Source of the DNA: Phytoseiulus persimilis
Lineage: Eukaryota > Arthropoda > Arachnida > Mesostigmata > Phytoseiidae
Direction: 5' to 3'
Length of the DNA stretch: 64,000 nt
Assembly: GCA_037576195.1 (NCBI GenBank)
Contig: CM075101.1
Location: forward strand, 21,390,001-21,454,000
Of the stretch, positions 1-10,227 are shown in pieces (the stretch's first letter is position 1; every line of letters begins with the position of its first letter). The translations under genes and the position numbers were made by a program. Below the pieces are notes generated by a model. It was given only the letters and a program-made list of their open reading frames with translations, did no database searches and was not told where the DNA came from.

Positions 1-61
1 AGTGGTGTCTTGACTTCCGAACCCGAATCCAGAGCAATCCGCGGCCCCGATCATACTGGAC

Positions 62-1112
62 TCATCCAGCTCTCTCGCAACAGAACTCCTCACAGATGAA
101 GTTGACGGAGTATCCGGGTCTATAAGGGCGTGCCCTTGTTATTCGAAAGCCAGAACCATTGGCGATCGTTTGACAGTCGATTTCCCATCCCAATGCAGTC
201 GACAAACCTCGATCTATGGTCGACAAATCACTCATGATTTCACTCAGTCCCGTCCGATTGATCTTTGGAGCCTTCGGAGTATCATATCCGTAGAGAGGAT
301 GACTCTGACACCAACGCTTGCCGAGCTTCTGCTTTCGTTGACTGCAAAAAATTCAAGAATGATGAACATGGCAGGTTGAATCAGTATCCGGCAGAACAGG
401 CGAATGCTCGGAACTCTTTCTGGGAAGCTTCTATGAATCAAACTCACGAGCAGGTTCTCATGGGAACGTGATGGTACACAGCTTTTTTCAAACTGAATGA
501 TTCCTCCTTCAGCTTCTTCGTAGCCATTTCAAGCTCTTCGTGCAAACAAAACGGAGGTAGCTTTCCGTAAGGCTCACTGTCCAACTCCAGAACGTCAATG
601 TATTTGAACCAAAGTTCCATAACAGCCACCTGCCATGTAAAAACCTGCGTTGTGATCCCTCCGGATAGGCATTTTTCAACATCGAGACAGACTTCACAAT
701 GATACCACCGAGGTACCTTGAATCTCGGAGGTGCCCCCAGGTTGATGAGCTCCTCAACTTGCTTCCTGAGAAGGTCATTGTAGAGATTCAATCTCCTATA
801 AGCGCGGAATCGCTTTGAAATCCTCCCTTTGTTAGCGCGGCCGGCTACAACCCTACCCTGCGTGAAAATTTCCCCCTCTTCGAAAGCGAGTTCAATCTCT
901 TCTTCGACAGCGTGCTGCAATACAATGTTTTCTTGGGTACAGAGAAATGTTCTTCGGTTACAGCGGTCTCGAGAGCAAATTCACATCTGATCCGAAGTCG
1001 TGACATGGATTTCCCATCTTACTTGGCTTTGCGTGTCGCAAACGTTGCAATAGTAGAACCCCGACACAACTCTGAACTGACCACCGGTGCCACAAGTGTC
1101 ACAGACAACCAT
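62..1112 (-). CDS. TAF1B: TAF1B/RRN7-like RNA polymerase I initiation factor subunit (N-terminal part, 3' end uncertain)
   Basis: Exons read on the minus strand are 1112-1023, 914-717, 644-448 and 341 to about 62, with phases 0, 0 and 2. The first exon encodes a zinc ribbon with CDTCG and, after an FYYCNVCDTQ stretch, the second CxxC pair; this is the RRN7-type zinc finger of TAF1B, which binds rDNA promoters in SL1 and resembles TFIIB. Exon 2 ends NLGAPPRFK and joins a segment with FTWQVAVMELWFKYI, matching the cyclin-like region expected next. Exon 4 meets a TGA at 64-62. A GTGAGG donor at 93 could carry the gene past the window edge, which is likely because the family is about 500 residues or longer and only about 250 are seen here. 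The identification rests on the zinc ribbon and gene order of motifs, without a search. Confidence 0.55.
645..716 (-). other. 72-nt in-frame intron inside the TAF1B-like gene
   Basis: The intron starts GTACCT and ends ACGCAG. It is a multiple of three and lacks a stop, so the frame stays open if it is retained. Removing it joins NLGAPPRFK to VFTWQVAV, which fits the family better than the retained peptide. Confidence 0.55.
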
Positions 1113-1982
1113 TTGTGACGAGTATAATCACATTTCTGGAGCGCTCGATCCCGTTGAAGCAAACATTATAGTCATCTGATGAACTCATCCCGCGCACGAG
1201 TTTCTCTGGCTCTTGATTTCGAAAACCGGCGCCTTTCGATCGTGAACGCGCTCAGTACCACCACCGCTTCTTCTCATCATTGTTGCGACAGAGAGGGATC
1301 GAATTTTCCGTAACCTGGTCGAGGGCCGGATTAATAAGTGATTCATTCAACCCTGTCGCCCTGAGGGAACTTCAAATATGTTCAGGGTTTGCGGTTCTCT
1401 CGATTGTTTTCAGAAATGCGTCTGGTGCTTTGTTTACATCGAATCCTAAACCACTGATGTTTTGCAAGTCAGCTTCAAAGGAAGAACGACAACCGGAGGC
1501 CTTCTCATTCCACAGTTCTCACTCCAAACGCCGGTGAGCGATTTCAACTCATTCTGTCATATCTCAAGTGTCTTCGTCCCCCATGATTGATGTGCAGGCT
1601 GTAATCTAGCAATCTCTGAAAGAACGCACGTCATCGATAGAATACGGAACTATGAATCCGGCTCCCTCTATATTGGCAAAAGGATCCAGGATGAAAAAGT
1701 TTCCCGATTGCTGACTGCGAGAATTCACCGTGCCCGAAGTGCTCCACTCGATCATGACTTGTCTTGAAGATTTCAATGGAAGTTGCCGAGGAGGGTGTTA
1801 CGGCCACATTAATTCGGACCGATAAGATTGACAGTTTCCAAAACGAAATCAACCGGCACGACCTCTCGACATCATAAATAGGTTCAAGAGCTGATCAGAC
1901 TCTGAACGATTTTCAAGAAAAGTTCTCGAGATACAGTCCGCAGCTCCAAGCGGCCGCTGATCTTTGAATTTCGCAGGTGGAA
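1113..1982. promoter_or_regulatory. Shared intergenic region between divergent TAF1B-like and HTATSF1 genes
   Basis: About 870 bases separate the two divergent start codons, so both promoters should lie here. A TTTCGCAG acceptor-like site ends at 1976, just before the HTATSF1 start, suggesting a 5'UTR intron. I see no TATA box or coding exon. Confidence 0.4.
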
Positions 1983-3149
1983 ATGAGCGGCGACGACGAC
2001 GACTTCGAACGGCAACTCCGGCTCGAGGAGCAGGCAAAAGCTTCGGCATCGGCTGCCGAATCAGATCCGTACTCTTATACCGACCCTAGTGACGGCACCG
2101 TTTACGAATGGGACCACGAGAAGCGGGCATGGTTTCCGAAGATCACCGAGGATTTCATCGCAATGTACCAATCAAACTATGGCTTCGCGTCAGCCTCGTC
2201 AGAGACGAAGAACACGACGACAACTGAGAAAGAAGTCTCGTCAAATGCCAGCCAGGAAGCTTCAGTTGCGGAATCTGAGGATGCTCCTGAAGGTCAATCA
2301 ACTTCAACCGAACCAGAAGCCGCGGGATCTGAGATACTGAAGAAAAAGGGTCTGAAAAACGTGCAGAAGAGACCGCCGACATGGTTCCAGATAGACGACG
2401 CGCACAACACAAAGGTTTATGTCAGCGGTCTCCCAACCAAGGACTTCGATGACGAGAAATTCATCGAAATGATGTCGAAGTACGGTATGCTTTTCAAGGA
2501 CGCAGCTGGAAAATTCCGGGCCAAACTCTACCGAGACAGCGAGGGACAGCTCAAGGGTGACGGCATATGCACCTACTTGAAGGTTGAAAGCGTGGATCTT
2601 GCCATTCAGCTCCTCGATGGAAGTCAGCTGGGGGACAAAGAAGTGCACGTCGAACGGGCCAAATTCCAGATGAAAGGAGAATTCGATCCTTCGAAAAAGC
2701 CCAAACAAATGATGAAGCGTGAGAAAGAAAAATTGAAGAAAAAAATCGACAAGCTTTTCGCTTGGAAACCTGACAAACTCCGCGGTGAGCGGAGCAAGTG
2801 GGAGAACACAGTGGTCCTTCGCAACTTCTTTGACCCGGAGGAGTTTGTGAAGGACCCGCGCTTGTTCCTCGAGTATCGAAAAGATCTCCGAGAAGAGTGC
2901 GAGAGCAAGTTTGGCGAGGTTAAAAAAGTTGTTCTCTACGACACGAACCCCCAAGGAATCGCTACAATTACATTCAAGGATGTCGAGCACGCTGATGCTT
3001 GCATTGCGACTATGAAAGGCCGCTTTTTCGCTGGAAGACAGCTGGAGGCTGACCACTGGGACGGGAAAGAAAAGTTCAAAGTCGTCGAGACCGAAGAACA
3101 AATAGAAGACCGGATAAGGAGGTTCGGCGAGTTCATCGAACAGGACTGA
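1983..3149 (+). CDS. HTATSF1: HIV Tat-specific factor 1 homolog (splicing factor, Cus2 family)
   Basis: A single coding exon of 388 residues. The start is the ATG opening MSGDDDDFERQL; two in-frame codons upstream belong to the leader. Residues 40-68 carry the YEWDHEKRAWFPKITEDFIA block typical of the family. RRM1 lies at about 142-226 (TKVYVSGLP). A second RRM at about 274-358 (ENTVVLRNFF) ends in GRFFAGRQL, the R-x-F signature of a U2AF-homology motif that grips ULM tryptophans, as in SF3B1. The protein acts in U2 snRNP assembly and spliceosome remodelling in the nucleus. It is shorter than the vertebrate protein because the long acidic C-terminal tail is absent, as in yeast Cus2. An AATAAA follows 88 bases after the stop. 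Confidence 0.93.
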   Translation: MSGDDDDFERQLRLEEQAKASASAAESDPYSYTDPSDGTVYEWDHEKRAWFPKITEDFIAMYQSNYGFASASSETKNTTTTEKEVSSNASQEASVAESEDAPEGQSTSTEPEAAGSEILKKKGLKNVQKRPPTWFQIDDAHNTKVYVSGLPTKDFDDEKFIEMMSKYGMLFKDAAGKFRAKLYRDSEGQLKGDGICTYLKVESVDLAIQLLDGSQLGDKEVHVERAKFQMKGEFDPSKKPKQMMKREKEKLKKKIDKLFAWKPDKLRGERSKWENTVVLRNFFDPEEFVKDPRLFLEYRKDLREECESKFGEVKKVVLYDTNPQGIATITFKDVEHADACIATMKGRFFAGRQLEADHWDGKEKFKVVETEEQIEDRIRRFGEFIEQD

Positions 3150-3236
3150 CGTCAAGTCATATCAGCTATTCCTCCTGCACTTGAGTGCCGAAGTATGCCA
3201 TGCTCATGTACTCATCGTTGCTTTCTCATGAATGTA

Positions 3237-3242
3237 AATAAA
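3237..3242 (+). terminator. Polyadenylation signal of HTATSF1
   Basis: An AATAAA hexamer stands 88 nt downstream of the HTATSF1 stop codon. Confidence 0.6.
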
Positions 3243-3485
3243 GCCCGCCAGGGAGGAAAGCATCCCTGGTTCCTTAAGAGACGCCGCTCAAACCGGGCGC
3301 CGAGGATTTCAACGCAGAATACTCGAATCGTTTCTTGATTGATTCAGACGTGCTTTATCAATTCGTCGGGAATATCGAGCTCGGCTACTCAAACTGAGCT
3401 TCAAAAAACCGTTTGCCCTCATCAGGTATATCTTCATGTGTGCAATGGATAATCTTGAAACGAGGCACTGGTTTTCTTTACAGAA

Positions 3486-4278
3486 ATGATCGCAGACGTC
3501 ACGGAACCGATCTCAACTGGAACTACCCTGGTAGCGGCCCACTTCAGAGACGGTGTTGTGATTGCCGCGGATTCTAGGACCTCTACCAGCAGTTATGTCT
3601 CGAACAGGGTGACAGACAAAGTCACAAAAATCACTGACACTATCTACTGCTGCAGATCGGGTTCCGCAGCTGACACACAGGTGAGGCTGAGTTACCGCTC
3701 TGTTCAGAGAACGGATATTGAGCTCCATTGAGTCATCACCGAACGAGTCAAATCTGACAGAGGAGGTCCCTCGTTTCCATGAGGGGGTGACGGAATACTC
3801 GGGAGGCGGATTATGATTGTAAACCTCCGAACCTGAATTCCAGTGTATCGCCGATGCAGTCGCGTACCATCTCGACTTCTACGAAATGCAGACTGGCCAG
3901 CCAGCGACGGTCGAGGCAGCCGCAAACGTTTTCCGCAACATCTGCTACAAGTATCGTGACGATATGCTGGCCGGGATATTCTGCGCTGGTTGGGACGATA
4001 AGAAAGGCGGACAGATCTTCGCCATTCCTCTGGGGGGTTGTTTGGTTGAGCAGCGGGTTGCCATGGCCGGCTCTGGGAGTCAATTCATTTTTGGTTACAT
4101 GGATGCGCTCTATAAGGAGGATATGAGCAAAGAAGAATGTGTCGACTTCTGTCTGAAAGCTGTCACGTTGGCCATCAAGAGAGATATGTCTTCTGGCGGT
4201 GTTTGTCGGATGGCTGTCATCACCAAGGATGGCGTTGAGCGGAAATTATTCCTCCACGATGAACTGCCTCAATTTTGA
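3486..4278 (+). CDS. PSMB6: Proteasome subunit beta type-6 (beta1, caspase-like)
   Basis: Two exons, 3486-3680 and 3844-4278, give 209 residues (phase 0; donor CAG/GTGAGG, acceptor TTCCAG). ISTGTT near residue 10 marks autocatalytic cleavage, leaving Thr11 as the N-terminal nucleophile of the mature subunit. [21 protein letters not shown] and the [13 protein letters not shown] and SSGGV blocks are diagnostic of beta1, which cuts after acidic residues in the 20S core. The propeptide is very short (10 residues). A CAG/GTATAT donor at 3425/3426 and TTTACAG acceptor at 3483 suggest a 58-nt intron in the 5'UTR just ahead of the ATG. AATAAA follows at 4311. Confidence 0.95.
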
Positions 4279-4310
4279 AAGTGGCAGCCGTGAAATGTAA
4301 TTATCTTTTA

Positions 4311-4316
4311 AATAAA
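4311..4316 (+). terminator. Polyadenylation signal of PSMB6
   Basis: An AATAAA lies 33 nt after the PSMB6 stop codon. Confidence 0.6.
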
Positions 4317-4556
4317 GAGGCTGCGATATCGGGAGTTCCAACTTGCCATCTGAGTCTACGTGGACCCCTAATCATCACTCTAGCAAGGCCTTCTGGATTT
4401 TTCTTGAGTCACACGGCGGAAAAAAACGCGATGCAGTCTGTGGAACCGATTCCAAGGGAAATCGTAAATTTCACAATTCATCATCCTTTAGTGTCATATC
4501 GCTCGTTCCCTCTACAACTTCATCGATATCAATTACACTTTGAATGAGTGAATCCT

Positions 4557-4982
4557 TCAGCCAGGGAACATTCCGACAATGGTTCTGGACAAATTGCATA
4601 ACAGGTTGGTGACAGCGCCAGAATTGCAAGCTCTCCGTTCCATGGTGGTTTCCGCGGCTCTCTGCTCACAGGTTTTCAGAGCTCCTTCAAGCAATGGCTT
4701 CGCGTGTTTAAACGCTACGTACGTGCCGAAGAAGAAAGAGAATCCTAGGACGAACGACGTGAGGAGCACAAAATGCAGAAGCTTCCCGCGGAAGAGCGGT
4801 TCCTCTTTGGGGCTATAAGCTGGGCTCTCGATTTCCGAGAAAGAGATCCCTTGGAAATCATTTGAATAACGGGGTGTGAAGTGACGAATTTCAAGGGGGG
4901 ATGCGTACACATGCCCCTTTTTGCCGAGCAGCAAACGATCCGGCCACGCGTCACTCCAAACAGACGGACACGGAGCGCTCAT
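4557..4982 (-). CDS. Hypothetical single-pass membrane protein
   Basis: An uninterrupted 141-codon frame with an ATG start. A clear hydrophobic segment spans about residues 68-91 (LLHFVLLTSFVLGFSFFF and following), flanked by a proline/serine-rich, soluble N-terminus and a C-terminus with Arg/Cys residues. It sits between PSMB6 (convergent) and the Myb/SANT gene (same strand, 291 bp upstream). I do not recognise a family. The size and membrane topology would suit a small mitochondrial or ER protein, but this is a guess. It could also be the last exon of a longer gene or a chance frame. Confidence 0.4.
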   Translation of the reverse strand: MSAPCPSVWSDAWPDRLLLGKKGHVYASPLEIRHFTPRYSNDFQGISFSEIESPAYSPKEEPLFRGKLLHFVLLTSFVLGFSFFFGTYVAFKHAKPLLEGALKTCEQRAAETTMERRACNSGAVTNLLCNLSRTIVGMFPG

Positions 4983-5273
4983 TCCGATCTGAGTTGAGTC
5001 ACTGAACTTGGTTAAACGGATCGATGTGTTAAAGTGGATTCATTCGCTCAAACCAGGCTCCCTAACGGAAACCATGACTAAATTAAGCATCCTCCCTCCA
5101 TTGTGGGCTGTTCTTGACCACTCATGCCATTCTCTCCGAATGGACTCTGCGGAGCACTTCCGATTGATATTCGTGCGCCCTGCGAAAAATAAAACAGAGT
5201 TTCCAACCTCCGAGGGAATTTACGTGATATTGCGGTTCATTCCAATGAACAATACAACAAACTACGGATCGAA

Positions 5274-7371
5274 CTATGAAGACGGCCCAGTTGCCGGAGC
5301 AGAGGCACCTCCTCGGCTCTGCTGCTTGAGACTGAAAATGTAGCTGATGATGTAGGCCTGGACTTCGTCTTTCTGATCATCATCGAGTTCATCAATGAGT
5401 TTAGCGATGTATTGACTGAAAGCAGAGCCCAATGTCGACTTCCCGTCTGTGTTTTGCTGCAAAACAACAATCGGACTCGATTGCTGACCTGGAAAGCCAG
5501 AAATAGGAAAAAGTTGATTGAGCTTGTAGCACCGGATGAACTCGCATCAGAGGAATCACGTTAGGCTGGATTTTAATGAATCTTATCGCTTCAACTGCTC
5601 CACCTGGGCTCTGCATCCTCGAGACTGCCGGCGTGAATTGATTCAAGTAATGGCGAATCAGTCGGCACTGAACTAAATCTATACCTTTGGCAGAATTTAT
5701 GACCTTCACTTTCCCTCCGAGGCATTTCTCCAATGCCTTATTCAGGGGGGAGCTCGATGAATCCTTCGAGAAAATCTCATCCAGAGCCTTGAAGTGGGGA
5801 CTCATTTTGTTCGTCGGCACCGGTTTGTTAGCCATCATCAAGGCTTTCAATGCCATGTGCTGTTTCCGCATGAACTTTATTTTGTTCCCAACCTATGGAG
5901 AAAATTATGGCGGTTCGGAAATTTTGCCAATCGCAAATGTATGTCTTCAAAACTGGCCATATATATACATGTATAGATCGGAAGTCAACATCGAACACTT
6001 GGTCCGCGGCGCTCTGATCACAGAGAGCAACACTTCCGCTACGTATAAGGAGGTTGACGACTTCTTGTCTGGAATGGAACCGATGACTGATGCCATGTCA
6101 CCGTGGAAGAGTTTACCAGTGCGATTAGCGGAAGCGTCGGTGCTTTCAACGAATTTTCATTGGGTCTGCGGGACCGAAAAATGTTTTCTCGTTCACAACC
6201 AAATTGTGAAAACAGTCGGGCTCCCAGCATGGCTTGTCTCAAAGTCAGTTGGTCAGCAGAGGCGAAAGCAACAGCGGCGTCGGCAGAGGCGAAAGCAGCA
6301 GCGGCGTCGGCAGCAGCGAGGAGTTCCGACATGAGACCGATCACGTATGCCATCCATTCGTTGAAGACCCACATAGTAAGCTTTTTCCGACAACAACATG
6401 CGGCTTTGTGAAGTGCTGTTTACGACTACGGGACGGCCTTGAACAGATATCCATCAGAGGGGATTTCTTTCCCTTGCTCGGGCCGAACTAGATTTGGAGT
6501 TTGGGTCATAAACAAATCGGGAACAGAGCTTGTTGCGGTTGTACTCCAGCTCATTGAATCCAACTCTTCTTTGACCGGGATGGAAACAGCCTTGAGCAAA
6601 ATTCTAGCGCTGGAAATCGGGACTCAAGGCTTTGACTCCCATGTCCGCTTGCAAGGAGGCTTTTCTACGAACATAACCAAAAACTCCCGAATTCGGTTCT
6701 TCTATGCTGTCATCTTCCGGACCTTTTCTTTAGTGGCTCTCGCAAGAATGTTGTTGCACTATCTCAACGAGCTCAAGAGAACGATCAGATAGGGCCGCAC
6801 TGGTCATCCTTAGTGATGGCTCAATACTAAGAACTTATCTCGCTCGACACTGTACCGCAGTTCAGTGAAGCGCTGAGTTCCTCCCTTTCCGGAGCGTGCC
6901 CAGAGGGAACTCCTTCGCGATGCTGTATTACCTGTTCACCGGTGACAACCACTCCAGTCCTAGATTGAACTTCATCCGCGACTCGCTCATAGACTTTCTT
7001 TTTCTGCGCGGTGTGCCCAACTTCTTTTGTCACGATCACGAATCGTTCCACCATGACGTTGATGAGCTCGGACGTCCACATGAGCATTGCTCGATCTGCG
7101 TCATCGTCTGTGAGGAGTGTATGCATTTGGATAAGGAATTCTAGAAAAAAAAATACAGAGTACCCAATCGACCGGTTTCCCCAACGTTCTTGATGTTTCT
7201 CTCACTCACGAGTGGATGTTGTGGTTTGAGGCGTCTGAGCTGGAAGTGTCGGCGCAGATGATGTCGTTACGGTTGCCGTCGAAGGTTGTTGAGCTCCCTG
7301 AACCTGTAGGTAGTCTGGGGGAACCTCTATGGCAGGAGCGCTGCATGCGTTGGGGGCGGGATTGTCGACCA
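5274..7371 (-). CDS. Myb/SANT-like DNA-binding protein with BESS-like C-terminus (5' exon not found)
   Basis: Four exons join in phase on the minus strand: 7371-7210, 7140-6932, 5892-5685 and 5488-5274. The first visible exon (Pro/Thr/Gln-rich) begins in phase 1, so an upstream start exon is missing from my model. Exon 2 has a three-helix Myb/SANT-like segment (MWTSELINVMVERF ... KKKVYERVADEVQ). Exon 3 continues with GEQ/VGNKIKFMRKQH and then SPHFKALDEIF, the usual layout of arthropod Myb/SANT-like transcription factors. Exon 4 ends with SAFSQYIAKLIDELDDDQK and YIISYIFSLKQQ, resembling a BESS protein-interaction helix pair. A nuclear DNA-binding regulator is likely; the target is unknown. The third intron is 1039 nt and contains a GCG/GCA-rich repeat. 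Confidence 0.6.
6257..6325 (+). repeat. Short imperfect tandem repeat (GCAGAGGCGAAAGCA... units)
   Basis: Two to three copies of a unit containing GGCGAAAGCARCAGCGGC lie in the large intron of the Myb/SANT-like gene. They create alanine-rich frames on the minus strand that I do not regard as coding. Confidence 0.5.
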
Positions 7372-8979
7372 CTGAGAGAAAGAGCATTCAAATAGGTTTT
7401 CATCTGATCGTCATTTCAACATCGATTTCCGCCTTCTATGATCTCATACCTACTCTATACCAAGATTTGGGTATCCATGCGCGTCGGGAGCCTTGGTGAG
7501 TGAGATTGGTTTGGGCATCTGTGGGCCACGCCGAAGATGAATCCTACACGCTGACCCTCTTCTGCCAGCAGTGTGAAGAAATACTATGTTGGCGTTCATG
7601 CCATAATTGCGGGTATCGGTGGATACTCGACACCAGAACCTCGCTCCCGAAAGCTCAGTAAGGTAAGTTGGGGCCTCATCGTCTATTATTAGCTGTGAAA
7701 GACGGGAAACTGGCTTAACGCACTGCTGCGCTAAGCATTCTGAACAGACGAAGCTCGAATTAAACGGAACGAGACCGTCAAAACAAGATTCGAGACTTTA
7801 GGTAATCCAGACAAGCACGACTCTTCGTGGAAGAATATTCGAGGAGACGGATGCAAGTCTACTGGAATTTGGCAAAGAAGTCACAGACGATGATTTTGAG
7901 CATTTCTGACTTTATTGGAGGAAAATATCCTGCTCACAGGCTCCTGGTGCCCATCATCAATGTCACGTGCAGCAGTTGCATATAGAACATTCACAATCTA
8001 TTTACATGATTCTCTCGATAGCTCTCGCATGGAACTGTTCCCTAGGCTTGCCACTGTTCTTAATCAAGGCACTCACAAGCCTTACGACCGGCAGAGAAGA
8101 ATATGGCGTCATATACCTCGATGAATCAGCTCCCCGCAACTGATGTCTCGAGCCGGCAACTTCGAGAACCACGATCCCAACATGACAAAAAAGTCACCGG
8201 ATTACGAGCTCCCGGAATTCCATGTGCTCCGTCTTGATGAATCTGCAGCTCGTGGTGAAGATTGGTCGTGAGATTTGTGCATAGTTGTCGATCTTAGATT
8301 GGTTCTTTTCGCTCTTTTTCACGTTCTCCGGTCGTCGACGATGGGAGTTGGCCACTTTGGAGAGACGTGCCGTGTCCCGTCGCTTTACGCCATCATGTTC
8401 ATTGATCACATTGATGGGATCTCAATTGATGCTCCTCGAAGTGGATTCGCGTGAATTCCGAGGCAATTCACGTGTGTCGATGGCCTCAAGTCGCTTCCGC
8501 TTTAGACAAAAGATCACAGAATATTCGTCGACGAAAAGACCGACTTGTTGCGCAACTTTCGTATATAAAGAAACGCTCTTCAGTATACGCGATCTCGCAC
8601 GCAGCCACACTCACATGCACGCATCAAGCCTCCCCGGGGTCGCTCGGGATGGACCGACCTTCAAATCTACAGGCAAATCCACCCGGTTCTCAGCGCGTTG
8701 GAAATCCTCTGCAGTTTTCTCATTCACCCTCCGCTTCTTGCTCGACGAACAAACATTGATAGCCGTTGGTCAAGCGACCTAAAATGAGGCTAAAAGGTTA
8801 CGTGCGAGAGAACCCAGCCACGATAAATGTGGTGATACTTGGGGCCCGACGAAGTCAAGTATCTAACAGTAACGCAATCATGGCGACAGTCTACGAGAAT
8901 GTATCGAGCCACCACCTAAGCCGAAATGCGGTTTCATTACCTCAGCGTGCAACGTCAAACATCGACAAAAATGACTTAG
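7372..8979. other. Intergenic, 1.6 kb, with possible tiny exons at 7438-7800
   Basis: No recognisable gene. Between 7438 and 7800 on the plus strand are a good GTAAGT donor (after 7663) and pyrimidine-rich acceptors with short open frames, discussed in the findings. From 7800 to 8979 I see nothing I can support; the longest frames (8285-8782) have Ser/Arg-rich, non-protein-like composition. Confidence 0.3.
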
Positions 8980-9336
8980 TTACTTGAGCTCTTCAGCGTA
9001 GTAACGCTTTTTGAGCGTTCTGTACTTTTTCAGCATGTATAGAGCTTCCAGCTCCTTCGTTACGTAGACGGCTCGTGCTAACAATACTTCTATCTGTTGA
9101 GCGTCGGTTACATCACGGTTCTTGAGGAAAGCGCTTTTGCAGCGGTCCCGAAAGTATTCGTATCCTTTTGGGAAATCCTTTCCGAGGTGAAGAAGGTTCT
9201 TATAGACTTGTTTCACTGATAACGGTGGAGGCGGCGCTGGATTCGGGTCCTCGGGTGGATTCGAGGCACTCGAAAAAGTTCTAGCATGATAGCGAATTGG
9301 CCTCAGATACAGCTCACGGAGCGCAACGCGAAGCAT
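8980..9336 (-). CDS. ETFRF1: Electron transfer flavoprotein regulatory factor 1 (LYRM5), mitochondrial LYR protein
   Basis: 118 residues from the ATG at 9336. Residues 42-115 match the whole LYRM5/ETFRF1 fold: [19 protein letters not shown] (the LYR motif here reads VYK), FLKNRDVTD, then [20 protein letters not shown]. The family binds the electron transfer flavoprotein in the mitochondrial matrix and displaces its FAD. Upstream of the domain are about 40 residues rich in Arg, Leu, Ser and Pro ([20 protein letters not shown]), which look like a cleavable mitochondrial presequence; the usual family member is about 90 residues without it. The frame stays open further upstream, but composition there is not protein-like, so the 9336 start is preferred. 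Confidence 0.88.
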   Translation of the reverse strand: MLRVALRELYLRPIRYHARTFSSASNPPEDPNPAPPPPLSVKQVYKNLLHLGKDFPKGYEYFRDRCKSAFLKNRDVTDAQQIEVLLARAVYVTKELEALYMLKKYRTLKKRYYAEELK

Positions 9337-10227
9337 CCTCACAGTGTTAGTGCTTCGGGAAAACTCACAGAAAGCACCGAGGTCACCCAGCGGCTGTATA
9401 TCGCGGAGCCGCGTAGCAGCTCTTTTCAAACTCGCAACAGCAGCAGTAACAGCAACGAAAGTTCCAGCTGATGTAGCTCGGTAAAGACCGCCACGGAAAC
9501 TCCGAATTTTAGGAGCGCCAAATTTCAGGGAATTATCACACACAGTCCGACTCTTGTCATCAGATCGCAGTAAGGCAGGCGATAGGAATGAGATCCCTAG
9601 ATGAAATTGTGGTACGCGGCTCCAGTGCAGAGGCTCAGACTGCCGCGGCCTGGAGGAGAGTGGTAAGGACACACCACGAGCAACGTTGTTGATGGTGATG
9701 TTGGTATTAGCACGCACGCCGTTGTCGTCGTCTACCCTCTATTGTCGACAAACGCTTTTGTTGCAGGCTTCCTCCTCTTCACGTCGCCACTCGGATCGCG
9801 CGTAGACAGCCCTAGACCGCTCGTTTCCTGCGAATGTGCCCGAATGATGTGGACTTCGAGGTATTGCGGCTTTCGAAAAACATTCCATGAACCGTCACGG
9901 ACTCAAAGGAACTCCATCAGCATGTACAGACACAGGTCTCGCGGAGAGGGACAAAGCGCCCGCACCCATCATGATGATCACCGGGAGGCCCTTAAGGATC
10001 TGGTGTTTTCGTTCGTGAAACCACTAACGTCTCAGGCTGACTTGCTCCAACCCAAGTGTGATTTTCGGTGCCCATTTCCACCTGTTTTCAAGTCGGTGTG
10101 TTCCGTCGAAGGTGCGAGACCCGGTGATAAAGTGAAACTTTCCACGGGCAGTGAGCCATATCAGACGAGTATTGCTGGCGTTCGCATCGTAACGAGAGAT
10201 TCCACCGAGTACTGAGTTTCATGCAAA
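9337..10227. promoter_or_regulatory. Divergent promoter region between ETFRF1 and KANSL2
   Basis: About 890 bases between two outward-facing starts. It includes an open plus-strand frame (9742-10215) with no recognisable content. No TATA box is evident. Confidence 0.35.

Noticed and set aside
2304-3155. 283-codon frame antisense to HTATSF1
   Set aside because: A shadow of the real gene on the opposite strand, rich in Phe/Leu as expected from the complement of Lys/Glu codons.
6039-6374. Minus-strand alanine-rich frame in the Myb/SANT intron
   Set aside because: It is produced by a short GC-rich tandem repeat, and the flanking exons join in phase without it.
8285-8782. 165-codon plus-strand frame
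   Set aside because: Ser/Arg-rich, no motif and no splice or promoter context.
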